Origin: JANQRV01 sp964533785
GTDB lineage: Bacteria > Bacteroidota > Bacteroidia > Chitinophagales > Saprospiraceae
NCBI GenBank assembly: GCA_964533785.1
Contig: CAZHNG010000001.1
Location: forward strand, 28,629-92,628
DNA: 64,000 nt
Direction: 5' to 3'
Shown here in pieces: positions 17,193 through 25,317 of this stretch. Position 1 is the stretch's first letter. Every line of letters starts with the position of its first letter. A program made the position numbers and the translations under genes. The notes under the pieces were generated by a model that worked only from the letters and a program-made list of their open reading frames with translations, had not been told where the DNA came from and ran no database searches.

Positions 17193-17867
17193 ATGAGTAA
17201 CGTCCGTATTGAAGAAAGCTGGAAAACCGTTTTAAGAGACGAATTTCACCAACCCTATTTCCAGAGCCTTGCCACCTTTCTAAAGAACGAAAAAACAGCC
17301 GGTAAGGTGATCTACCCTCCTGGGTCTTTGATCTTTAATGCCTTTGATTCTACGCCTTTTGAGGAGGTGAAAGTGGTTATTCTTGGGCAGGATCCATATC
17401 ACAATCCAGGTGAAGCGATGGGGCTTTCTTTTTCCGTTCCAAAGAGCAAAAGAATTCCACCCTCTCTCGTGAATATTTACAAAGAATTGAAGGCGGACCT
17501 GGGTATTCCTATCCCTAAACACGGTGATCTTACCAAGTGGGCGGAACAAGGCGTTTTCCTACTGAATGCTATGTTGACGGTTGAACACAAAAAAGCGGGC
17601 GCTCACCGGAAAATCGGCTGGCAAGACTTTACGAATGCTGTGATCAAAAAGCTTTCTGATGAAAGAGAAAACCTTGTTTTTTTGCTGTGGGGGAATTTTG
17701 CCCGTAAGAAAAAAGCCCTTATCGACAATTCCCGCCATTTGGTACTGGAAGCAGCCCACCCTTCTCCGTTGGCCGGTAATGCTTTCAGCGGTTGCCATCA
17801 TTTTTCCAAGGCCAATGAGTATTTAGTGCAATATGGAATAGAGCCCATCGACTGGAGTATCGATTAA
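17193..17867 (+). CDS. ung: uracil-DNA glycosylase, family 1
   Basis: A 224-residue Ung, full length for the family. It removes uracil from DNA at the start of base excision repair. Motifs: GQDPYHNPGEAMGLSFSV (water-activating motif with the catalytic Asp and Tyr), GVFLLNAMLTVE, LLWGNFARKK and HPSPLAG (minor-groove wedge and catalytic His). It is divergent from the intron-split tRNA gene, with the two starts separated by about 95 bp. Monocistronic by appearance. Confidence 0.96.
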   Translation: MSNVRIEESWKTVLRDEFHQPYFQSLATFLKNEKTAGKVIYPPGSLIFNAFDSTPFEEVKVVILGQDPYHNPGEAMGLSFSVPKSKRIPPSLVNIYKELKADLGIPIPKHGDLTKWAEQGVFLLNAMLTVEHKKAGAHRKIGWQDFTNAVIKKLSDERENLVFLLWGNFARKKKALIDNSRHLVLEAAHPSPLAGNAFSGCHHFSKANEYLVQYGIEPIDWSID

Positions 17868-17933
17868 ATACGACACAACATTGTTATTCAGCATAAAAAA
17901 GCTCATTATCATTAATAAATCAAGATTTTCAAG

Positions 17934-17941
17934 TATATTTG
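17934..17941 (+). promoter_or_regulatory. possible -7 box upstream of the DUF423 gene
   Basis: TATATTTG fits the Bacteroidota -7 consensus TAnnTTTG. No clear TTG is found about 20 bp upstream, and the 5' leader would be roughly 110 nt, so support is weak. Confidence 0.3.
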
Positions 17942-18058
17942 TGTAATCATACCACCTGCTAGAGATCCTTTTTTTCCTTCACCATAGCATCCATAGGATC
18001 TATAAGTATACAAACTCGTAATACCAACAACATTTTATTGTCTTAACTACTTTAAGTG

Positions 18059-18475
18059 ATGAGAAAGCTATTTCTTAGAATTGGCAGTTTATTTGCCTTG
18101 GTTTCGGTTGCCTTAGGAGCTTTCGGCTCCCATGGTCTTGCTGAGATCTTAACCTTAGATCAATTGAGAATATTCGAGATTGGCGTTCGTTATCAATTCT
18201 TTCACGCTATTGCCATCTTTGCTTTGGGGTCTTTGTTGTATTACCGCAAAACGAAGCTCATGGTATTTGCAGGATGGATATTTACAGCAGGTATCATTTT
18301 ATTCTCAGGGTCCTTATACGTTCTCTCCGTGCAAGAGCTACTTAACGCACCAAAGGAAGTGGTCGGTCCTATAACCCCAATTGGCGGTACTTTACTCATT
18401 TCGGGGTGGGCTTTGCTTTTCATTTCGACCTTTCAAGAAAATGAGAAGCTTTACAAAAAGAAGAGAACCGAATAA
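18059..18475 (+). CDS. DUF423 family membrane protein
   Basis: A 138-residue inner-membrane protein with four hydrophobic helices. The N-terminus shows the DUF423 hallmark: GSLFALVSVALGAFGSHGL, then a YQFFHAIAIFALG segment and a final PIGGTLLISGWALLF. The family (E. coli YgdD) is widespread and of unknown function. The ATG was preferred to the GTG one codon upstream. It converges on the respiratory operon. Confidence 0.88.
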   Translation: MRKLFLRIGSLFALVSVALGAFGSHGLAEILTLDQLRIFEIGVRYQFFHAIAIFALGSLLYYRKTKLMVFAGWIFTAGIILFSGSLYVLSVQELLNAPKEVVGPITPIGGTLLISGWALLFISTFQENEKLYKKKRTE

Positions 18476-18497
18476 GAGCTTGTTTTGGTTTTATGAG

Positions 18498-18525
18498 CCA
18501 GTATTTATTTCTTAAAAAATGCTGG
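18498..18525. terminator. hairpin between convergent transcripts
   Basis: CCAGTATTT and AAATGCTGG pair with one G-U over a 10-nt loop that contains both T and A runs. It sits between the DUF423 stop and the end of the oxidase operon and could serve both strands. Confidence 0.4.
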
Positions 18526-18610
18526 TGATGTGTTGAAACTGAAAGACAGGTGCTACATTCTATACTAAAATTGCTTTTGCTGGTATTTAATCAGAGTGAA
18601 CACCCTATGT

Positions 18611-18886
18611 CTAAACGATATCTTCATTGATTGGCTCCATCTTTTCTTTTGCATTTACCCGGTTTCGCCACCAAACGAAGCCGATGATGCCAATAATAAG
18701 ATAAGGTGTAGCCAGCATATACAGTATTCCGTTGTTTAAACCACGCCCGGCAGTACCGCCGTTTTCGAGGTTACTTTCGGCGGCCATTCTACACATTGGA
18801 CATTGAGCATAAATGTCTGCCGACAGCAGCATAAACACAAGAACCATTAATACCGTCAATGCAATTTTTATATTTGATCTTCTCAT
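18611..18886 (-). CDS. small membrane protein with CPMC motif, end of oxidase operon
   Basis: A 91-residue protein: signal or anchor (ALTVLMVLVFMLLSADIYA), then QCPMCRMAAESNLENGG, then a second helix (ILYMLATPYLIIGIIGFVWW) and a short charged tail. The CPMC pair would face the periplasm directly after cleavage of the signal. A CxxC with Met at this place, downstream of DUF420 and Sco-like genes, suggests a role in copper or redox handling for oxidase assembly. That is inference; I know no named family for it. Last gene of the long minus-strand operon, 48 bp after the DUF420 gene. Confidence 0.65.
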   Translation of the reverse strand: MRRSNIKIALTVLMVLVFMLLSADIYAQCPMCRMAAESNLENGGTAGRGLNNGILYMLATPYLIIGIIGFVWWRNRVNAKEKMEPINEDIV

Positions 18887-18934
18887 AATGACTATTTTTT
18901 TCCTTATTAAAAATAAAAAGTTTTAATCATTTTC

Positions 18935-19513
18935 TCAACCGTAATACGGCATTAGGAGAAAATAACAGATCGGGCCTGTAACAGCTACGTATAACCACAA
19001 TGGGAACACCCATTTAGCCATCCTACGGTGCTTTTCAATCTGATTCGTGTATGCCCGGATAAAAGTAAACAGGATAAAAGGCAAAGAAGCTGCCGCCAGA
19101 ACAATATGGCTGATCAGTAAAACTAAGTATATCGTTCTTGAAGAGCCCACTTCCAACCGCTCGGTTTCAGACAATATACCATCATGGTTAATATCACCGT
19201 AGATAGTGGCAGGATTGGTAAAATGATATACTACGTAGGCTAAAAGAAAAAGTACCGAAAAAATCAATGCGGAGAACATCATCCGTTGATGCGCCTGAAT
19301 TTTCTTTTGCTTGATAAAAACAAATCCAATGATCAATGCTATTGCCGTAAGCGCATTAAGTGCGGAGTAAAAAGGGGGCAAAAAGCTAAAATCCCATCCT
19401 GCCGGCAGATCCAGCTTTACGCTGCGCATTAACCCTACCAGGAATAAAACAATTGCAGTTACTACCCAGGTAGCAATGTTCAATTGTTTTGCTAGTTTTA
19501 GACTCTTTTCCAT
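18935..19513 (-). CDS. DUF420 membrane protein with EF-hand-like loop
   Basis: A 192-residue inner-membrane protein with five hydrophobic helices, of the DUF420 family usually found with caa3 oxidase genes and thought to help assembly. Helix landmarks are NALTAIALIIGFVFIKQKK, HQRMMFSALIFSVLFLLAY, YLVLLISHIVLAAASLPF and RRMAKWVFPLWLYVAVTGP. Between helices 3 and 4 lies DINHDGILSETE, a full canonical EF-hand loop (Asp1, Asn3, Asp5, Gly6, Leu8, Glu12), where other DUF420 proteins that I recall have a short Gly-Gly-rich loop. This could bind calcium outside the membrane. Its start is 2 bp after the Sco-like stop, so the two are translationally linked. Confidence 0.85.
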   Translation of the reverse strand: MEKSLKLAKQLNIATWVVTAIVLFLVGLMRSVKLDLPAGWDFSFLPPFYSALNALTAIALIIGFVFIKQKKIQAHQRMMFSALIFSVLFLLAYVVYHFTNPATIYGDINHDGILSETERLEVGSSRTIYLVLLISHIVLAAASLPFILFTFIRAYTNQIEKHRRMAKWVFPLWLYVAVTGPICYFLLMPYYG

Positions 19514-19515
19514 AG

Positions 19516-20151
19516 TTATTTTTCAGTCTCTCTTTTTACAACGGGGTCTTCCGTTCCCTTTCTTGGTGTTAATACAGACACGTGTTCCACCAGGCGTTTC
19601 ATATCTTCTGGAGAATTGACATAACAATTCCTTACATTCAACGTAGGATCAACAACAACGAAATCCATTTGTTGCCCGGTACAATGGTAAGATTTCACCT
19701 TGATATTCTGCAATTGAGCTTCGCCCACTTGCAGAAAGGTGCAGTAAGGATTATTTTGCAAATATTTTTCGTGGTATTGCTCAATATTCGTACGATCATT
19801 GGTATTTATGAGAAAATGCACCTTATCGGTTTTCCCGAATTGATCCACCAGTTTATTCAAGTTCTCTCCGATCTCTACAGCGTAGGGGCTATCAAGCCGG
19901 TCCAAAAAACTCGTTACTACTACACTACCTTTCAAGTCCGCCAGTGCAAAACTTTCTTTCTCAAACGGCACAAAAGCATATCCACCAACTACCCCCAGAT
20001 CACTCAGGTCATTGAGAATTTCCAACCGGTAATTGTAACCTTTTTGTAAATAGTACCAGGATCCCAGCGGTAAACCAACCAGAATTAAGGATAAGGCCAC
20101 TAATTGGAAGATAAACCTGCGTGGATTCCTGCCTTGTTTTTCATTACTCAT
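19516..20151 (-). CDS. Sco-like thioredoxin-fold protein without copper cysteines
   Basis: A 211-residue protein with an N-terminal membrane anchor (FIFQLVALSLILVGLPLGSWYY) and a periplasmic thioredoxin-like domain. Position and fold indicate the SCO1/SenC family, which inserts copper into the CuA site of oxidase subunit II. The usual CxxxC between strand 1 and helix 1 is replaced by SFLDRLDS, and the conserved His before the last strand seems to be Gln (TGQQMDFVVVDP). Cys remain elsewhere (NPYCTF, YHCTG, RNCY). It may have lost copper binding or use other ligands. It follows the subunit IV gene by 122 bp. Confidence 0.72.
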   Translation of the reverse strand: MSNEKQGRNPRRFIFQLVALSLILVGLPLGSWYYLQKGYNYRLEILNDLSDLGVVGGYAFVPFEKESFALADLKGSVVVTSFLDRLDSPYAVEIGENLNKLVDQFGKTDKVHFLINTNDRTNIEQYHEKYLQNNPYCTFLQVGEAQLQNIKVKSYHCTGQQMDFVVVDPTLNVRNCYVNSPEDMKRLVEHVSVLTPRKGTEDPVVKRETEK

Positions 20152-20273
20152 TGTAAAACAATATTATTATAGAAGATGCCATTTTCTTCTCCACTATAAA
20201 TTGATTTATAAAACAAAAGGCCAAGAAATTTGGTTCCTGGCCTTTTGTAATGGTAGTATCATCTTTTTTGACC

Positions 20274-20702
20274 TTAGCTGTTTTGAATGTCCTCACCTAT
20301 TCTGTATACCTCATTCATTCCGGTGGCATTCTGCTCTTCAACTGGTATTTCATTTTTTTGTTTGATCAAGGCTCTTCTTGCTTTCCAAGAATCTCCTTCC
20401 TGGAAAAAGGCGATAATGGCCCAAATAAGTAAAACCGTTGGTAATAATACGCTAAGGGCCAATCCTTTCACCTCGTAGCGCATGTGCATAAACTCATAAA
20501 TGATGAAATAGGCTTTATAAAGAGAAAGAGCAATCAAAACAACTCCTACAATGTAGGCTACAGCAGTGATTTCATCGACTCCGCCAATAATATATCCTTT
20601 ACCAAAAAGAGAAAATAGTACCTCAACGATGGTTACAACTGCAAGCAGGCCGAGGCCAAAAAATACTTTTTTCTTTGATTCTTCGTATGAAAGATGTGCC
20701 AT
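20274..20702 (-). CDS. cytochrome c oxidase subunit IV family protein
   Basis: A 142-residue membrane protein of the caa3-type subunit IV (CtaF/CyoD-like) family with three to four helices: VFFGLGLLAVVTIVEVLFSLF, EITAVAYIVGVVLIALSLYKAYFI, and ALSVLLPTVLLIWAIIAFFQEG. The segment KAYFIIYEFMHMRYE is characteristic of Bacteroidota members. A small accessory subunit of the oxidase, lying directly after subunit III. Confidence 0.85.
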   Translation of the reverse strand: MAHLSYEESKKKVFFGLGLLAVVTIVEVLFSLFGKGYIIGGVDEITAVAYIVGVVLIALSLYKAYFIIYEFMHMRYEVKGLALSVLLPTVLLIWAIIAFFQEGDSWKARRALIKQKNEIPVEEQNATGMNEVYRIGEDIQNS

Positions 20703-20760
20703 GATTTTTATTTTTTAGACGCTAGATTTTAGCCCCTAGAGGGTATGGGGATGATAGATA

Positions 20761-20802
20761 ATAGTGTAAAATACAAAACTATTGAATTAGGTTTTACACT
20801 AT
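20761..20802 (-). repeat. hairpin between subunit III and IV genes
   Basis: Perfect 11-bp arms ATAGTGTAAAA (20761-20771) and TTTTACACTAT (20792-20802) with a 20-nt loop. The hairpin begins immediately after the subunit III stop codon. It could be a partial terminator or an RNA-processing site that tunes the expression of the genes that follow. Confidence 0.5.
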
Positions 20803-21747
20803 CTATAATAAATAGAATACCAGGAATACGAATACCCAAACCAAGTCTACGAAGTGCCAGTAAAGCCCTATTTTTTCTACCATTTCGTAGCCATTACGAC
20901 GAGCAACGTAGACACCACTGGCTGCGTTGATCATGATAATGAATAAGAATACAACGCCGGAAAATACGTGAAAACCGTGAAAACCTGTAATAAAGAAGAA
21001 AAGTGCACCGAAGGCTTTAGGACCAAAATCAGTCCTTGCTACTGCTGCCTCACCGGTTTCCTCGTCGACGTATTGATAACGTCTGAAGATCCATCCTTCT
21101 TCAGTGGTACTATGATCACCTTCCTGAGCGACAGTCTCGGCAGCAGCTTCTTCTCCACCGTGCCCTTCTCCGTGTCCGCCGGCTTTATGGATTAAGTAAG
21201 TATCTCCTGCTTTAAAGCTTTCTCTGGTCTCTCCGGATTCGTAGGGATGTCCATGTTCATCATCAAGATATTCCCCATCTACCACGTGTGTACCAAAAGG
21301 GTTTGTCGTAACCGTCATGTGCTCCGTACCGATCAAATTAGTCCATTCCCATGCCTGGCAGCCCAAGAAGCCGGCTCCACCAAGGATAGTTAATAACATC
21401 CAGAAAACAACGCCGTTTTTATTCTCACGATGTCCTTCCTGTACCGCTCTTACCATCGTAACCGAACTAATGATCAAAAGGAAAGACATAATGGTAACAA
21501 ATATCAACGGTGCCCCGTGAACACCAAAAGGAGCCGTTGAAAACACCACATCCGGTACCGGCCAGGTGAAGCTACTAAAGCGCAAAGCACCATATGCGAT
21601 TAAGAAACCGGCAAAAGTAAATGCGTCTGACAGCAGGAAGTACCACATCATCAACTTACCATAACTGGCTTTGAACGGGGACTTTGCTCCTGACCATGCA
21701 TTGTCATCGATAACGTCTTGTTCTATTACAGGATCTGTTGATACCAT
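20803..21747 (-). CDS. ctaE: cytochrome c oxidase subunit III (longer copy)
   Basis: A 314-residue membrane protein of the heme-copper oxidase subunit III family. Landmarks: the first helix KLMMWYFLLSDAFTFAGFLI, GFLGCQAWEWTNLI, FFFITGFHGFHVFSGVVFL and the terminal HFVDLVWVFVFLVFYLL. Between helices it carries an insert rich in His, Gly and Glu (about residues 150-220, including HKAGGHGEGHGGEEAAAE), probably outside the membrane and able to bind metal weakly. Subunit III stabilises the catalytic core and proton uptake. A second, shorter subunit III lies upstream; two such genes are usual in Bacteroidota caa3 clusters. Confidence 0.9.
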   Translation of the reverse strand: MVSTDPVIEQDVIDDNAWSGAKSPFKASYGKLMMWYFLLSDAFTFAGFLIAYGALRFSSFTWPVPDVVFSTAPFGVHGAPLIFVTIMSFLLIISSVTMVRAVQEGHRENKNGVVFWMLLTILGGAGFLGCQAWEWTNLIGTEHMTVTTNPFGTHVVDGEYLDDEHGHPYESGETRESFKAGDTYLIHKAGGHGEGHGGEEAAAETVAQEGDHSTTEEGWIFRRYQYVDEETGEAAVARTDFGPKAFGALFFFITGFHGFHVFSGVVFLFIIMINAASGVYVARRNGYEMVEKIGLYWHFVDLVWVFVFLVFYLL

Positions 21748-21794
21748 TCGTTTGTTATTTTATTTGCTGTTTACAGTTCCAAAATTAATATAAC

Positions 21795-22373
21795 CTATGA
21801 TTGTATCACAAAAAATACGATTAAATATATCCAGAGAAAATCAACGAAATGCCAGTAAGTAAGCGTAAGCTCAAATCTTCTTTTCCGGACATCCGTTACT
21901 TTAAATTTTAGCGCAAAAGCGTGGATCATAGCTACTATTAACCCGACTATACCGCCTAGTACATGGGCAGCGTGGACCCAGGAGATCGCATAAACAAAAT
22001 CCCCCGAAGGATTTGTCCGCAAAGGAATACCCATCTCCTTCAGTGCCGTCCATCCCTGGTATTGCATAATCAGGAAGGCGATCCCCAACGCGAAGCCGGC
22101 AAAAAGAAATAACTTATACCGTAGTTCCAGCCCTTTTTTAAAATTAACATAAGAAGTGTGGAGCGCAACACTACTCAGCAATATTGCGATAGTACTCATA
22201 AAGAAAACATCCGGAATTGGAAATTCATACCAATTACCCGCCGCTCTTCTTACAATATAAGCACTGGTAAGCCCTGAAAATAACATGAGCATACTCGCGC
22301 ATGCTACCCACATCGCAAATTTTTGAGGATGTATTTTGCTCCTGTTGTAAGAATTTGCCACTGTCGTCGCCAT
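21795..22373 (-). CDS. cytochrome c oxidase subunit III (shorter copy)
   Basis: A 192-residue membrane protein of the subunit III family with five helices. Landmarks: KFAMWVACASMLMLFSGLTS, LKEMGIPLRTNPSGDFVY, SWVHAAHVLGGIVGLIVAMI and a terminal YWHFVDFLWIYLIVFFVIQS, the same HFVD-x-x-W end as in the longer copy. It probably occupies part of the subunit III position in the oxidase. Lies 45 bp after the heme O synthase gene and 47 bp before the longer subunit III gene. Confidence 0.88.
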   Translation of the reverse strand: MATTVANSYNRSKIHPQKFAMWVACASMLMLFSGLTSAYIVRRAAGNWYEFPIPDVFFMSTIAILLSSVALHTSYVNFKKGLELRYKLFLFAGFALGIAFLIMQYQGWTALKEMGIPLRTNPSGDFVYAISWVHAAHVLGGIVGLIVAMIHAFALKFKVTDVRKRRFELTLTYWHFVDFLWIYLIVFFVIQS

Positions 22374-22418
22374 TTTTATTATTTAACGGTTAGTAAAATC
22401 CGTTGGCTTTTCTGTCTG

Positions 22419-23369
22419 TTAAAGTAGTTTATCAACCCATAATATTATGAGCACCAAAGGTATATAAAAGAAGGAAGTAAACATCAGCCGTAAAGCAGTT
22501 GCTCTGTTGAATTGCACATAAAACTTCCAGCTCTGCAAGGCGTATATCGTAGAAACCACAAAGACCAGTACAGTCGCCCCTATGCTTGTAATGCCAACAA
22601 TATAAGGGATCCAGCTCGTGACCATTAAGAATAAAGCATAAAGTAAAGACTGTGTGCCTATCACTCTGCTGGGAGAATCATTCTTACTGGGCAAAAACTT
22701 ATAACCTGCTTTGAGATAGTCTTTATGTCCCAACCAGCCGATTGACCAGAAATGAGGGAACTGCCAAAGAAACTGGATCGTGAATAACAATAACTCTAAA
22801 ACGGTCAATTCCCCTTGGGCAGCAACACTCCCGATCAATACCGGCATAGCTCCCGCAATCGCTCCAACTGTAACAGCTGCTGGTGTCACCCGCTTTAAAG
22901 GCGTGTACAAAAAGGCATAAATAACAAGTGCCAACATACCAAAAAAAGCAGTCCAGGGATTAAATAACGCCAGAAGGGTGATCCCGATCATACTCATAAA
23001 ACCTGCTGCTACCACGCCTTCGGAAATAGACATCCTTCCCGCCGCTAGTGGACGATCAGCTGTGCGCTGCATAAGCTTATCATAATCTTTCTCTAAAACC
23101 TGGTTGAGTGCATTGGAAGCACCCGTTACCAAAAAACCGCCGATCGCAAGCGTCAAAACGTCCAGCCACGCAACTAACGAAGGTGAAGCGATTAAAAAAG
23201 CAAGAACAGATGAGAATACAACCGTTAAGTTGAGCCTCAGCTTAACCAACTGCTTGTAGTCGCTTACTTTTACTGCAAAGACACTTTGCTTTGCTTCAAT
23301 GCTCGTATTCGTATTCAATGCCTTCTTGTATTTGTAAGCAAGTGCGTAAGCACCGTTTGGTGTACGCAC
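22419..23369 (-). CDS. ctaB: heme O synthase (protoheme IX farnesyltransferase)
   Basis: A ~316-residue UbiA-superfamily prenyltransferase that farnesylates heme B to heme O for the oxidase. Eight or nine helices; the first Asp-rich motif is NQVLEKDYDKLMQRTADRP (N-x3-D-x2-D-x2-M-x-R-T-x-x-R-P), and HFWSIGWLGHKDYLKAGYK carries the second conserved loop. The longest frame starts at GTG; a TTG 17 codons downstream (MNTNTS) is about as likely, and no ATG is available near the N-terminus. Lies between the subunit I and subunit III genes. Confidence 0.93.
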   Translation of the reverse strand: MRTPNGAYALAYKYKKALNTNTSIEAKQSVFAVKVSDYKQLVKLRLNLTVVFSSVLAFLIASPSLVAWLDVLTLAIGGFLVTGASNALNQVLEKDYDKLMQRTADRPLAAGRMSISEGVVAAGFMSMIGITLLALFNPWTAFFGMLALVIYAFLYTPLKRVTPAAVTVGAIAGAMPVLIGSVAAQGELTVLELLLFTIQFLWQFPHFWSIGWLGHKDYLKAGYKFLPSKNDSPSRVIGTQSLLYALFLMVTSWIPYIVGITSIGATVLVFVVSTIYALQSWKFYVQFNRATALRLMFTSFFYIPLVLIILWVDKLL

Positions 23370-23426
23370 CTGATTACATTTTTATAATGAAATACTTTTC
23401 AATTTGTTATAATAATTGAACAAACC

Positions 23427-25277
23427 TTAGTGCCCCGGACTCTCATCATCCCCTACTGGTTTCACCTGAGGAATAAACTCTTTACCATCTTTTCCGTAGT
23501 CATAAGCCCAGCGTTGTACTGATGGTAGATTACCTTCCCAGTTTCCGTGTCCGGCGTTAATTGGAGTCGTCCATTCCAGGGTATTAGCTCCCCAAGGATT
23601 ACGCACCGTCATTTTTTTGCCGTACCAAATGCTGTAGAAGAAATTAATAACGAATAATATCTGCAAAGCAAATACAATCGCCGCGGCAATCGTAATAAAC
23701 TGGTTCATGCCGTCGAAGTGACCGAATGTTGTAAAGCTGTCAAAACGGTAGTAGCGTCTTGGTACTCCAGCCATCCCAAGGTAGTGCATAGGCCAGAAAA
23801 TAGCATAAGCACCAACAAGCGTTCCCCAGAAGTGTATCTTCCCGAGTGTCTCATTCATAAATCTACCGTACATTTTCGGGAACCAGTGATAAATACCCGC
23901 GAACATTCCGAAGAATGCGGCAATACCCATCACGATGTGGAAGTGAGCAACCACAAAGTAAGTATCATGCATTTGTATATCAATGGCTGAGTTACCTAAG
24001 AAAATACCCGTCAAACCACCGGAAATAAACATCGATACAAACCCAATACCAAACAAGCTTGCGGAGTTAAACCGGATACTACCTCCGTATAGGGTTGCAA
24101 TCCAATTAAACACTTTCACCGCTGAAGGAACAGCGATAATCAATGTGAAAATCACAAAGAAGTTAGAAATGAATGGATTTACACCCGACATGAACATATG
24201 GTGTGCCCACACGATGAAAGACAAGAAAGCAATTGCCAGAATGGAATAAACCATCGCTTTATATCCAAAGATAGGCTTACGTGAATGTACGGATAATACT
24301 TCTGATACGATCCCCATCGCCGGCAGGATAATGATATATACCTCCGGGTGTCCGAGGAACCAGAATAAGTGTTGATAAAGTATCGGACTACCACCCACGT
24401 GATCCAATGCCTGACCACCAATAAAAATTTCACTCAGATAGAAACTTGTTCCTAAGCTGCGGTCAAACATAACTAATAGGAGCCCCGAAACTAATACCGG
24501 AAATGACAGAAGACCGATTATAGCCGTAATGAAAAAAGACCAGATAGTTAGGGGCAGTCGCCACATACTCATACCCTTAGTCCGCAGGTTCAATACTGTT
24601 GTGATGTAATTAATACCTCCCAACAGTACCGAGACAACAAACAAGACCAAACTTACCACCCACAAAGTCATACCGGCAGCCGAACCTGATGAAGCCTGCG
24701 GTAGCGCACTCAGCGGAGGATAGGCCGTCCATCCACCACTAAACGGTCCCGTACTTAGGAAGAGAGAAATGAACATTACAATGCCTGCCAGGAAAAAGAA
24801 CCAATAGGATAGCATATTCAGAAAAGGAGATGCCATATCCCTTGCACCAACCTGAAGAGGAATCAACAAATTACTGAAAGTACCACTCAATCCTGCTGTT
24901 AATACGAAGAACACCAAAATAGTACCATGCATTGTGACTAATGCATAGTAAAATTGTGGGTCCAATGTACCTACACCATCGTTTATGGTAATCCACTTAC
25001 CTAGTAATGGTTTTATCCATGCCATATCGCCGTCAGGGAAACCAAGCTGTAATCTAAAAATGATAGACATTGCTGCCCCAATGATCGCCCAAAACATCCC
25101 GGTAATTAGAAATTGCTTCGCAATGATCTTGTGATCCTGACTGAAGATATAAGTATTAATAAAGTTAGATTGATACTTATCACCATGGTGATGATCATGA
25201 AAATGGTCATCAAAACCATGCTGTTCTATCAGAACATCTTCTTCTGTTTTAGTCTGTGGTGTTTTTATATCAGCCAT
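23427..25277 (-). CDS. ctaD: cytochrome c oxidase subunit I
   Basis: A 616-residue heme-copper oxidase catalytic subunit. Conserved sites: TMHGTILVFF (low-spin heme ligand), WFLGHPEVYIIILP (CuB His and the cross-linked Tyr, with the K-channel), VWAHHMF (two CuB His) and VVAHFHIVMG (high-spin heme a3 and heme a ligands). About 12 core helices. The N-terminal 35 residues form an extra cytosolic tail rich in His and Asp (DDHFHDHHHGDKY). It reduces oxygen to water while pumping protons, with electrons from CuA of the subunit encoded just upstream. Confidence 0.97.
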   Translation of the reverse strand: MADIKTPQTKTEEDVLIEQHGFDDHFHDHHHGDKYQSNFINTYIFSQDHKIIAKQFLITGMFWAIIGAAMSIIFRLQLGFPDGDMAWIKPLLGKWITINDGVGTLDPQFYYALVTMHGTILVFFVLTAGLSGTFSNLLIPLQVGARDMASPFLNMLSYWFFFLAGIVMFISLFLSTGPFSGGWTAYPPLSALPQASSGSAAGMTLWVVSLVLFVVSVLLGGINYITTVLNLRTKGMSMWRLPLTIWSFFITAIIGLLSFPVLVSGLLLVMFDRSLGTSFYLSEIFIGGQALDHVGGSPILYQHLFWFLGHPEVYIIILPAMGIVSEVLSVHSRKPIFGYKAMVYSILAIAFLSFIVWAHHMFMSGVNPFISNFFVIFTLIIAVPSAVKVFNWIATLYGGSIRFNSASLFGIGFVSMFISGGLTGIFLGNSAIDIQMHDTYFVVAHFHIVMGIAAFFGMFAGIYHWFPKMYGRFMNETLGKIHFWGTLVGAYAIFWPMHYLGMAGVPRRYYRFDSFTTFGHFDGMNQFITIAAAIVFALQILFVINFFYSIWYGKKMTVRNPWGANTLEWTTPINAGHGNWEGNLPSVQRWAYDYGKDGKEFIPQVKPVGDDESPGH

Positions 25278-25317
25278 TAGTCATTATATTTATCAACACT
25301 CCCAACTGGGAAAATAA

